Below, one piece after another: positions 1 to 6,043 of a stretch of 9,706 nt of DNA. The translations under genes were made by a program, and so were the position numbers. Positions within the stretch are counted from its first letter, which is position 1, and each line of letters starts with the position of its first letter. The notes below the pieces were generated by a model, which ran no database searches, was not told the origin of the DNA, and saw nothing but the letters and a program-made list of their open reading frames with translations. The stretch is from an uncultured Fusobacterium sp. (GTDB lineage: Bacteria; Fusobacteriota; Fusobacteriia; Fusobacteriales; Fusobacteriaceae). Where the stretch lies: NCBI GenBank assembly GCA_900545035.1, contig UQXM01000065.1, positions 1 to 9,706 of the forward strand. Direction: 5' to 3'.

Positions 1-51
1 GCCCTGCGTCTGCTGAGGACTTTCCTGATTCTGTTCGTTTTTCTGTTCCAT
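1..51 (-). CDS. N-terminus of an unidentified gene, cut by the window edge
   Basis: An ATG at 51-49 opens a frame that stays open for all 17 codons to the window edge and reads MEQKNEQNQESPQQTQG. It starts only two bases after the hsp20 stop codon, and the last codons of hsp20 supply an AAGGA sequence five bases upstream as a ribosome binding site. The visible peptide is hydrophilic and rich in Gln and Glu, like a disordered N-terminal extension; no family can be named from it. The spacing implies co-transcription with hsp20 from the CIRCE-controlled promoter, so it may be another stress gene, but that is inference. Because the frame is short it could be chance. Confidence 0.5.
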   Translation of the reverse strand, partial: MEQKNEQNQESPQQTQG

Positions 52-53
52 TT

Positions 54-479
54 CTATCCTTCAATTTGAATATATTTTTTTTCTTCTATTTTTGGCTGAG
101 CCTCTTTTTTAGGAACTTCAAGTTTTAAGATACCGTTTTCAAATTTAGCTTTGATATCTTCTTCACTAATATGATTTCCCACATAGAAGCTTCTCATACA
201 TTGTCCTGTATATCTTTCTTTTCTGATATATCTTCCCTCTTCATCTTTTTCATCTTTGTTTTCGTTGTGAGAAGCACTGACAACAAGATATCCGTTATTT
301 ATTTCCGCTTTGATACTTTCTTTTGTAAATCCGGGAAGTTCGATTTCAAGTTCATATCTGTCTTTCATCTCTTTGATATCTGTATTTCCTATCATTTTTT
401 TATTTTTTGTGTCTGTAAAGAAATCATCATTAAACACATCATCCATAAATCCTCTGTTAAAAATACTTGGCATAAACAT
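54..479 (-). CDS. hsp20: Small heat-shock protein, Hsp20/alpha-crystallin family
   Basis: ATP-independent cytosolic holdase chaperone that binds unfolding proteins during stress. The protein has a short Phe/Asp-rich N-terminal arm, then an alpha-crystallin domain starting near residue 30 (ELEIELPGFTKESIKAEI) and ending with the conserved G-I-L-K-L-E-V-P-K strand, then a C-terminal tail ending YIQIEG, whose I-Q-I matches the IxI motif used for oligomer assembly. At 141 residues it is the usual size. Start choice: an ATG at 488 directly abuts the AAGGAG sequence, which is too close. The in-frame ATG at 479 lies nine bases downstream of it and is preferred; another ATG at 473 is possible. A CIRCE operator and a strong promoter lie upstream. 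The family call is secure; the exact start is moderately so. Confidence 0.93.
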   Translation of the reverse strand: MFMPSIFNRGFMDDVFNDDFFTDTKNKKMIGNTDIKEMKDRYELEIELPGFTKESIKAEINNGYLVVSASHNENKDEKDEEGRYIRKERYTGQCMRSFYVGNHISEEDIKAKFENGILKLEVPKKEAQPKIEEKKYIQIEG

Positions 480-553
480 ATACACCATCTCCTTTTGATA
501 ACATATAAACTCTTTTTTGTTTATCCCAACATCTTTTCCTTTTTTACAAGCTT

Positions 554-582
554 ATTATACATCTTTTTGTTAGCACTGTCAA
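554..582 (-). promoter_or_regulatory. Sigma-70 promoter of hsp20
   Basis: On the minus strand a perfect TTGACA (582-577) is separated by exactly 17 bases from a perfect TATAAT (559-554). Transcription would start near 547, leaving a leader of about 70 bases to the hsp20 ATG. The -35 box lies inside the CIRCE inverted repeat, so repressor binding would directly exclude RNA polymerase. Confidence 0.87.
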
Positions 583-596
583 TAGATGAGTGCTAA
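570..596. promoter_or_regulatory. CIRCE operator (HrcA binding site)
   Basis: The left arm TTAGCACTG (570-578) and right arm GAGTGCTAA (588-596) are separated by nine bases. The established CIRCE consensus is TTAGCACTC-N9-GAGTGCTAA, so 17 of 18 arm positions match and the spacer length is exact. CIRCE is bound by the HrcA repressor, usually in front of groESL and dnaK operons. Here it overlaps the -35 box of the hsp20 promoter. The only imperfection is the final base of the left arm, which lies within the TTGACA of that promoter. Confidence 0.92.
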
Positions 597-696
597 TTTT
601 ATTATGATTTTTTTATCTAGTCTATATCCTTTAAATCTGCTGTATTCAAAATATAACATTTTAAATTTTATTGTTATTTTATAAAATTTAAAACAG

Positions 697-729
697 AAAA
701 AAGGACTCCACATTCTGTGAAGTCCTTTT
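697..729 (-). terminator. Rho-independent terminator after the transporter gene
   Basis: On the minus strand a 14-bp stem (arms 729-716 and 712-699, one G-T pair) closes a three-base loop and is followed by a T run (702-697, partly within the stem) and then CTGTTTT. It lies about 60 bases beyond the transporter stop codon. The rest of the 597-791 gap is AT-rich and shows no gene. Confidence 0.85.
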
Positions 730-791
730 CTCGTAAATCATATTTCTTGAGAGAAACTACTTTATATTATCAGTAATATTTTTTTCTTTTC

Positions 792-2327
792 TTATTTTTC
801 TTCCATATTTTTAACAGTTGAGAAAGTAAGTCCTTGTACTTTTTCTGCTGCCGGTTTTCCAGTTACAAAAGAAGTAAGAAGTGATACTATCATACTTCCA
901 CCTATAATTAAGAAAGAAATCATAAACTCAAATACTTGAGGTTTTACATAGTTAGGAATTACTGCTGCTGCCATTCCCATTGGGTTAGTTAAGTAAACAG
1001 CTATTAAGATAGATGTGATAAATCCAACCCATACAGCTTTAGTATTTACTTTATCAAAGAAGATTCCTACTAAGAATACTCCTGCAATAGGTCCTCCAAG
1101 TAATCCTGTGATAGCTTGGAAGTATAAGAACATATCTCCTTGTCCTGCATATAAGAAGTGAACTGCAAGTATTGTACTTACGATTCCTACTATCCAGCTT
1201 GAACCTTTTGCAAAGTTAAGTTTTTGTTTGTCTGTCATATCAGGTCTTAATTGCTCTAATATATCTGCAGTCATACAAGTTGAAACAGAGTTTAAGCTTG
1301 ATGATACAGTTGATTGAGCAGCTGCGAATATTGCTGCAAGTACAAGTCCAGATATTCCAGTTGGAATATATTGAATTACGAAATATGGAAGTATTGCGTT
1401 TCCATTGATTCCTGCAGGAAGCTGAGCTTTATATTTAAAGAAGATATAAAGAGCAGAACCCATTCCAACGAAGATGAAGATACTTGTTAATAATAATGGT
1501 ATATTCATGAATAAGCTTTTCTTAGCTTCTTTTTCATTTTTAGTTGTATTGTATCTTTGAACGATATCTTGGCTTCCTACATATGAGTAGATAGAGTTTA
1601 CAAATCCACCGATAAGCATTGTCCAGATACTGATTTTAGCAAGATCCATACTGAAGAAGTCTTTGTTTAACATCATTCCTCCCTCTTGAAGAGCTTGGAA
1701 ACCTTGTCCAATTCCCTCAGGAGCAGATGTAAATCCTGCTATTATGATTAAGAAAGCTCCCAATAAAAGAACTATTGTTTGTATTGCATCTGACCATAAA
1801 ACTGCTTCAATTCCTCCCATAGAAGTGTAAGCAACACAGAATATTGCAACTCCGACTGTTAATACAACAGGGTTAAGAGTTGGAAGAGCTTGTTGTAAAG
1901 CAAGAGTTGGAAGATATAAAACTATTGCCATTCTTACAACATGGAATAAAATGAAAGCCAAACTTCCTATTAATCTGAATTTGTTGTCAAATCTTTTTCC
2001 AAGATATTCATAAGCAGTAGTAACATTAACTCTTCTGAAGAAAGGAACAAATATTACAGCTGCCACCCAAACGATAGGAATGATTCCTAAAGGAGCCATA
2101 CCAAGAAGCCAACCTTTGCTGAATACTGAAGCAGGAATAGCTATAAAAGATATAGAAGACAATGCTGTTGCATAAATACTGCATGCTGTTACCCAAGAAG
2201 GAACTCTTCCTCCTGCCTTAAAATAATCTTCTGTTGAAGTTGCTCTTTTTGAGAAATAAACTCCAACCATAAACATTCCTACAAAATAAAGTAAAATTAC
2301 TACCCAGTTAAACCAGTGCCAATTCAT
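792..2327 (-). CDS. siaT: Sodium:solute symporter (SSS family), probable sialic acid transporter
   Basis: Inner-membrane Na+-coupled importer, inferred substrate N-acetylneuraminate. The 511-residue protein is strongly hydrophobic, with about 13 apparent membrane segments as expected for SSS proteins. Recognisable stretches include VGVYFSKRATSTEDYF near 21-36, SSISFIAIP at 57-65, VTTAYEYLG at 102-110, GGIEAVLWSDAIQ at 171-183 and AAAQSTVSSSLNSVS at 335-349. By memory comparison with the Proteus mirabilis SiaT, the substrate arginine (R132), serine at 57, the Asp of the third sodium region (D180) and the serine cluster 342-344 are kept, while the residue equivalent to Gln82 appears to be P79. 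AGGAGG lies seven bases before the ATG. It is divergent from nanM and shares its control region. Another SSS substrate is possible, but the neighbours make sialic acid most likely. Confidence 0.9.
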   Translation of the reverse strand: MNWHWFNWVVILLYFVGMFMVGVYFSKRATSTEDYFKAGGRVPSWVTACSIYATALSSISFIAIPASVFSKGWLLGMAPLGIIPIVWVAAVIFVPFFRRVNVTTAYEYLGKRFDNKFRLIGSLAFILFHVVRMAIVLYLPTLALQQALPTLNPVVLTVGVAIFCVAYTSMGGIEAVLWSDAIQTIVLLLGAFLIIIAGFTSAPEGIGQGFQALQEGGMMLNKDFFSMDLAKISIWTMLIGGFVNSIYSYVGSQDIVQRYNTTKNEKEAKKSLFMNIPLLLTSIFIFVGMGSALYIFFKYKAQLPAGINGNAILPYFVIQYIPTGISGLVLAAIFAAAQSTVSSSLNSVSTCMTADILEQLRPDMTDKQKLNFAKGSSWIVGIVSTILAVHFLYAGQGDMFLYFQAITGLLGGPIAGVFLVGIFFDKVNTKAVWVGFITSILIAVYLTNPMGMAAAVIPNYVKPQVFEFMISFLIIGGSMIVSLLTSFVTGKPAAEKVQGLTFSTVKNMEEK

Positions 2328-2376
2328 ACATAAACCTCCTAAAGAAATCTTAAATTTTTATGTTCTTAAATTTTTT

Positions 2377-2392
2377 ATGTTCACGAGAACAT
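2377..2392. promoter_or_regulatory. Operator-like near-palindrome at the transporter promoter
   Basis: ATGTTCACGAGAACAT is a 16-base inverted repeat with a central CG and one mismatched pair. It lies 14 bases downstream of the transporter -10, overlapping the expected start of transcription and early transcript. The position fits a repressor. The central CG is typical of LacI-family operators, and a LacI-family gene lies in the locus. Related sites occur at 2642 and 5993. Confidence 0.78.
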
Positions 2393-2406
2393 TTATTTTC
2401 TAACCT

Positions 2407-2435
2407 ATGATAATGTATTTTTATTTTTTTGTCAA
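2407..2435 (-). promoter_or_regulatory. Sigma-70 promoter of the transporter gene
   Basis: On the minus strand TTGACA (2435-2430) is followed after 17 bases by TATCAT (2412-2407). Transcription would start near 2400 and run through the operator at 2392-2377 before the ATG at 2327. Confidence 0.75.
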
Positions 2436-2605
2436 TAAACTATTTTCAAACATATGTTCTAAAATTAGAAAAATTAGTTTAAGAATTTTATAAAAACAGT
2501 GGAAAATTAACGATTACATGCATTTCTGCTCTTTCAAAAAATATTTTTAAAAAATTTTTATTCAGTATATTTTTAGCCTTTTATGTTCAAAAAAAATAAA
2601 AACTG

Positions 2606-2634
2606 TTGACAAAGAGGTGAAATAAATATATATT
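2606..2634 (+). promoter_or_regulatory. Sigma-70 promoter of nanM
   Basis: TTGACA (2606-2611) is followed after 17 bases by TATATT (2629-2634). An alternative -10, TATTAT at 2631-2636, would give a 19-base spacer. The predicted start near 2641 falls on the operator-like site at 2642-2657. Confidence 0.7.
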
Positions 2635-2641
2635 ATCAGTA

Positions 2642-2657
2642 ATGAACACGAGCACAT
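2642..2657. promoter_or_regulatory. Operator-like near-palindrome at the nanM promoter
   Basis: ATGAACACGAGCACAT is a degenerate version of the sites at 2377 and 5993. It keeps the CACGAG core and outer AT..AT bases but differs from the transporter site at three positions (two in the left arm, one in the right). It sits seven bases after the nanM -10, equivalent to the other two sites. A weaker match implies weaker binding, if it is bound at all. Confidence 0.6.
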
Positions 2658-2716
2658 TATTAATTTACTAAAATTTTTACAAAATCAAATATGAAAGATA
2701 AAATCAGGAGGTAGCT

Positions 2717-3850
2717 ATGAAAAAAGTAGTTTTTGCTGCAATTGTATCTGCATTAGTATTGGGAGGATGTTCTTCAGCAGGAGTTAAAAATCCAGGTGTT
2801 GAAAGAAAAATAACTTGGGAACATGCCGGAAATCTTCCTGCACAAAAAGGATTTGAAAAAAATATAGGAGTTGCCGGAGTATTATCTGGAGTTCTTGACG
2901 GAAAATATGTTTTGGTTGGTGGAGGAGCAAACTTCCCTTACGCACCTACTGCTCAAGGAGGAGCTAAAGAAATGTACTCTGATGTATATCTTCTTCAGCC
3001 AAACGGAAGCAAACTTGATGTTGTAGAACATATCAACCTTGACAACAAAATAGGATACGGTTCTTCTGTAACTGTAAAAGACGGTGTTTACTACATCGGA
3101 GGTTCATCTAATCCTGAAGCTGACAATGATATTCTGTTCTTCAGCATGAAAGAAGGAAAATTAGATGTTAAAAAAGTTGGAGATCTTCCTTTCACTCTTC
3201 AAAACGGAGCTGCTGTTGAAAAAGACGGAAAACTTTATATCTTAACAGGAAAACAAAACGGAGCTGCAAGCGACAAAATGTACTCTTACGACTTAGCTAC
3301 CGGAGAAACTAAAGAACTTGCCGCTGTTCCGGGAGGAGCAAGAACTCAAGCTGTTGCACAAGTTCTTAACGGAGATTTATATGTATTCAGCGGAGGAACT
3401 TCTGTTGCTTACACTGACGGATACAAATATGACTTTGACACAAACACTTGGACAGAAGCTGCTTCTGTTGAATTAAACAGAGAAGGAATTTCTCTTATCG
3501 GAGCAAACTCTGTAAAACTTAACGATAAAGAAATGATGGTTATCGGTGGATTTAACAAAGCTGTATGGGATGATGCAAACAAAAACCTTGGAAGCTTAAA
3601 AGGTAAAAAACTTGACGCTTACAAAGCTGCATACTTTGGTGCAGACCCAGCTGAATTCAACTGGAACAGAAACATCTTAGTATACAATGCTGAGAAAAAT
3701 ACTTGGTCTACAATGGGAGAAATTACATTTGATGCTCCTTGCGGTGCAGGACTTTCTGTTATCGGAAACAAAGTTTACTCTATAAACGGAGAAATCAAAC
3801 CTGGAATAAGAACTGACAGAATGTATTCTGGAACTTTATTAAAAAAATAG
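2717..3850 (+). CDS. nanM: N-acetylneuraminate mutarotase, circularly permuted NanM-type lipoprotein
   Basis: Kelch-propeller enzyme that speeds interconversion of sialic acid anomers (E. coli NanM, alpha to beta) on the outer side of the inner membrane. The 377-residue product starts with a lipoprotein signal peptide: KK, a hydrophobic stretch and lipobox L-G-G-C with the acceptor at C18, followed by Ser-Ser, which favours outer-membrane sorting. Kelch-like GG motifs recur near 67-70, 128-129, 226-227 and 277-278. The order of conserved blocks is rotated against E. coli NanM: the VLVGGGANFP block (65-74), late in E. coli, comes first here; the PGGARTQA block (205-212), early in E. coli, is central; NGEIKPGIRTD (357-367) is at the end. 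This matches the cyclically permuted mutarotase family. AGGAGG lies five bases before the ATG. It has its own promoter and terminator. Confidence 0.9.
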   Translation: MKKVVFAAIVSALVLGGCSSAGVKNPGVERKITWEHAGNLPAQKGFEKNIGVAGVLSGVLDGKYVLVGGGANFPYAPTAQGGAKEMYSDVYLLQPNGSKLDVVEHINLDNKIGYGSSVTVKDGVYYIGGSSNPEADNDILFFSMKEGKLDVKKVGDLPFTLQNGAAVEKDGKLYILTGKQNGAASDKMYSYDLATGETKELAAVPGGARTQAVAQVLNGDLYVFSGGTSVAYTDGYKYDFDTNTWTEAASVELNREGISLIGANSVKLNDKEMMVIGGFNKAVWDDANKNLGSLKGKKLDAYKAAYFGADPAEFNWNRNILVYNAEKNTWSTMGEITFDAPCGAGLSVIGNKVYSINGEIKPGIRTDRMYSGTLLKK

Positions 3851-3868
3851 TTTTTAACCAAAAATTTT

Positions 3869-3904
3869 AAAAAGGACTGCTGCATACAGCGGCAGTTCTT
3901 TTAA
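3869..3904 (+). terminator. Probable terminator after nanM
   Basis: AAAAGGACTGC pairs with GCAGTTCTTTT across an 11-base interior (one G-T pair in the stem), and the 3' side runs into TTCTTTT. It starts about 20 bases after the nanM stop and precedes a separate promoter for the regulator, so nanM is likely transcribed alone. The T run is interrupted by a C, so some read-through is possible. Confidence 0.75.
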
Positions 3905-3921
3905 TCTTATTGTAAAAATGA

Positions 3922-3950
3922 TTGACAAATAAGGCGGGAAGGAATATAGT
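3922..3950 (+). promoter_or_regulatory. Sigma-70 promoter of the regulator-nanK unit
   Basis: TTGACA (3922-3927) is followed after 17 bases by TATAGT (3945-3950). The start would be near 3957, with a leader of about 36 bases. No TGTTC-nCGA-GAACA site is visible between this promoter and the regulator ATG, unlike the other three nan promoters. Confidence 0.7.
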
Positions 3951-3992
3951 TTATTCTGGGGTTAGAAACATAAAGGTAAAGGATGAAAAATT

Positions 3993-4994
3993 ATGATTAC
4001 TCAAAAGGAAATAGCTGAAAAACTTGGAATAAGCCGTACAACTGTTGCCAGAGCAATAAACGGAAGTCCTCTCATAAAAGAGGAAACAAAAGAAAAAGTT
4101 ATGAAGCTTATAAAAGAGATGAACTATGAAAAAAATATTGTGGGAAGCTCTCTTGCAATAAGAAAAAACAAGCAAGTCTACTGCCTTGTTATCAAATCAA
4201 AAAATGAATTTTATACTCAGGAAATTATCAGAGGATTGAATGATGCCGGAAAAGAATTTAAACCTTACGGTTTAAGACTGACAATAATCGAAAGCGATAT
4301 CAATGATTCTGAAAGCCAATTAAGAGAGCTGGAAACAGTATTGAGCTATGATGATATAGACGGACTTATCATTACTCCTCTTGAAAAAGATAAAGCTTAT
4401 GAAATGATTAAGCCTCATTTGGACAGGATAAAAGTGGTTTCTTTGGGAATAAGACTTGGCAGTGAAATCTATCATGTGGGACCGGACCATGTAAAACAGG
4501 GAAAAATTGCAGCATGTATTACAAATTCCCTTCTGAGAAAAGGGGAAAAGCTTCTTATTATTGACAACGGAGATGATAAAATTTCTTCAAAAGAGTATAT
4601 TGAGGGATTTATAAAAACAGCACAGACCGGAGAAGCTGAAATATTAGGACCTCTCAACGGAGGAGGAATAGAGAACAGTGCTGCTCTTATCAAAAAAATA
4701 TGCAGCGAAAATGAAATCAAGGGGATATATATGAACAGATATGCTCAGGATACTTATGCCAAAATCCCAAAACATTTTCTTGCTGACAAAAAAATTGTTA
4801 CAAACGGTATAAGCCGTGAAATTAAAAAAATGATAAAAAGCGGTGTTATCACAGCTACAGTAATGGAAGAGATAGCAGCAGAAGGATACGCTTCTGCCAG
4901 AAAAATCTTTGACCTTTTATACAAAAGCACTGCTGTAAGCGAAACTTGGGAACTTTCAAAATCCCATATAATATTTTTGGAAAATTTAGATTAA
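3993..4994 (+). CDS. LacI-family transcriptional regulator, probable repressor of the nan genes
   Basis: The 333-residue protein has an N-terminal LacI helix-turn-helix (ITQKEIAEKLGISRTTVARAIN, about residues 2-23), a hinge segment Y45 to K60 with L54 at the position of the leucine that LacI wedges into the central CpG of its operator, and a C-terminal periplasmic-binding-protein-like sensor domain from about residue 60 to the end. It presumably binds a sugar or sugar phosphate; the ligand cannot be read from the sequence. AAAGGA lies nine bases before the ATG. nanK follows 32 bases later and they probably share a transcript. The central-CG near-palindromes at the transporter, nanM and nanQ promoters are natural candidate targets. 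Most described sialic acid regulators are of GntR or RpiR type, so a LacI-type one is less usual. Family secure; role inferred. Confidence 0.9.
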   Translation: MITQKEIAEKLGISRTTVARAINGSPLIKEETKEKVMKLIKEMNYEKNIVGSSLAIRKNKQVYCLVIKSKNEFYTQEIIRGLNDAGKEFKPYGLRLTIIESDINDSESQLRELETVLSYDDIDGLIITPLEKDKAYEMIKPHLDRIKVVSLGIRLGSEIYHVGPDHVKQGKIAACITNSLLRKGEKLLIIDNGDDKISSKEYIEGFIKTAQTGEAEILGPLNGGGIENSAALIKKICSENEIKGIYMNRYAQDTYAKIPKHFLADKKIVTNGISREIKKMIKSGVITATVMEEIAAEGYASARKIFDLLYKSTAVSETWELSKSHIIFLENLD

Positions 4995-5026
4995 CATATT
5001 TTTTAAAGGATTTAAGGAGTAAAAAA

Positions 5027-5935
5027 TTGAAAATAGTAGGTATAGATATTGGCGGTACAATGATTAAATACGGTCTGCTTTCTCTTGAAGGGCAAATTCT
5101 TGAGAGCGGAGAAGTGGCAACAGAAGCTTCAAAAGGAGTGGAAGTTCTTTTCGGAAAACTTTGTGATATTGTTGAAAAATATTCTCACGAAGAAATCGGA
5201 GGTATAGCAGTATCAGGTACCGGTCAGATTGACGGAAGCATCGGAAAGGTAATAGGAGGAAACGAAATTATCCCGGGATGGATTGGAACAAATCTTGTGG
5301 AAAAACTGGAAAAAAAGTTTAACCTGCCTGCCGTGCTTGAAAACGATGTAAACTGTGCAGCTCTTGGGGAAAAATGGCTTGGTGCCGGAAAAGGACAGGA
5401 CAACTTTGTATGCCTGACAATAGGAACAGGTATAGGAGGAGGAATTGTTCTGAACGGAGATATATTCAGAGGAGATACCTGCGTTGCCGGAGAGTTCGGA
5501 CATATTCAGGTAGTAAAAGACGGAGTACAGTGTTTATGCGGAAAAAAAGGGTGCTACGAAAGATATGCTTCTGCCACAGCTCTTTTAAGAATGGCAAAAG
5601 AGAGAACAGGGCTTGACCTTAACGGAAAAGAAATTTTCGACAGAGAAAAAGCGGGAGAACCTGTTTTTGTTCAGCTTATAAAAGACTGGGTAGATTATTT
5701 TACTGACGGCTTAAGCACTATTATATATATTTTTAATCCGCCTCTTGCAGTAATCGGAGGAGGAGTTACAAAACAAGGAGATTATCTTCTTGATAAAATA
5801 AACGAAAGCCTTGAAAACAAGCTTGGAATAAACTACAAAAAAAATCTTTGCATTAAATTTGCCGAGTTGGGAAATAATGCAGGAATGTTGGGAGCTGAAT
5901 ATCTGCTTCTGAAAAAAATCGGAAAAATCAACTAA
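5027..5935 (+). CDS. nanK: ROK-family sugar kinase, probable N-acetylmannosamine kinase
   Basis: Cytosolic ATP-dependent kinase, inferred reaction ManNAc to ManNAc-6-phosphate. The ROK family is shown by the phosphate-binding GIDIGGT (5-11), the E-N-D-V-N motif with catalytic D107, the GTGIGGGIV glycine-rich turn (133-141) and the structural zinc site formed by H159 and the CLCGKKGCYE motif (C169, C171, C176). The length is 302 residues, normal for ROK kinases. Start choice: an upstream ATG at 4946 would overlap the regulator gene by about 50 bases, lacks a ribosome binding site and adds 27 unrelated residues. The TTG at 5027 follows AAGGAG by seven bases and places the conserved strand right at the N-terminus. 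Sequence alone does not separate ManNAc kinase from glucokinase; the location next to nanE and nanQ does. Confidence 0.87.
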   Translation: MKIVGIDIGGTMIKYGLLSLEGQILESGEVATEASKGVEVLFGKLCDIVEKYSHEEIGGIAVSGTGQIDGSIGKVIGGNEIIPGWIGTNLVEKLEKKFNLPAVLENDVNCAALGEKWLGAGKGQDNFVCLTIGTGIGGGIVLNGDIFRGDTCVAGEFGHIQVVKDGVQCLCGKKGCYERYASATALLRMAKERTGLDLNGKEIFDREKAGEPVFVQLIKDWVDYFTDGLSTIIYIFNPPLAVIGGGVTKQGDYLLDKINESLENKLGINYKKNLCIKFAELGNNAGMLGAEYLLLKKIGKIN

Positions 5936-5952
5936 AATTATTCAAAAAATCA

Positions 5953-5981
5953 TTGACAAAAACTGAAATAAAAGGTATACC
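5953..5981 (+). promoter_or_regulatory. Promoter of the nanQ-nanE unit
   Basis: TTGACA (5953-5958) is followed after 17 bases by TATACC (5976-5981), a weaker -10. The -10 lies in a perfect 10-base palindrome, AGGTATACCT (5973-5982), whose significance is unknown. The operator-like site starts 11 bases downstream. No terminator is visible between nanK and this promoter, so read-through from nanK is possible. Confidence 0.65.
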
Positions 5982-5992
5982 TAAAGTATAAA

Positions 5993-6008
5993 ATGTTCGC
6001 GAGAACAA
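5993..6008. promoter_or_regulatory. Operator-like near-palindrome at the nanQ promoter
   Basis: ATGTTCGCGAGAACAA shares 14 of 16 bases with the site in front of the transporter (2377-2392), including both TGTTC and GAACA arms and the central CG. It sits just downstream of the -10, where a bound repressor would block initiation. Confidence 0.78.
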
Positions 6009-6043
6009 TAATTTGTCAAAAAAACATATAAGGAGATAAGGCA

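Larger units (their letters stand above)
2328..2716. other. Divergent control region between transporter and nanM
   Basis: This 389-base AT-rich gap holds no gene. It contains two back-to-back promoters, each with an operator-like near-palindrome downstream of its -10. Extra copies of the half-site ATGTTC occur at 2360-2365, 2453-2458 and 2583-2588, besides the one inside the operator at 2377. The 11-base TTTTTATGTTC is repeated directly at 2355-2365 and 2372-2382. A short inverted repeat, TTCTAA-AA-TTAGAA (2457-2470), lies upstream of the transporter promoter; its role is unknown. The ribosome binding sites of both genes mark the ends. Confidence 0.7.

Noticed and set aside
171..596. Open frame of 141 codons on the plus strand opposite hsp20
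   Set aside because: It is the antisense of hsp20 and its promoter, has low-complexity Phe/Ile/Ser content and no ribosome binding site.
2457..2470. Inverted repeat TTCTAA-AA-TTAGAA as an activator site
   Set aside because: Such short AT-only-like repeats are frequent in this composition, and no second copy or matching regulator was seen.
4946..5026. Upstream ATG extension of nanK
   Set aside because: It overlaps the regulator gene, lacks a ribosome binding site, and precedes a better TTG start with AAGGAG at correct spacing.
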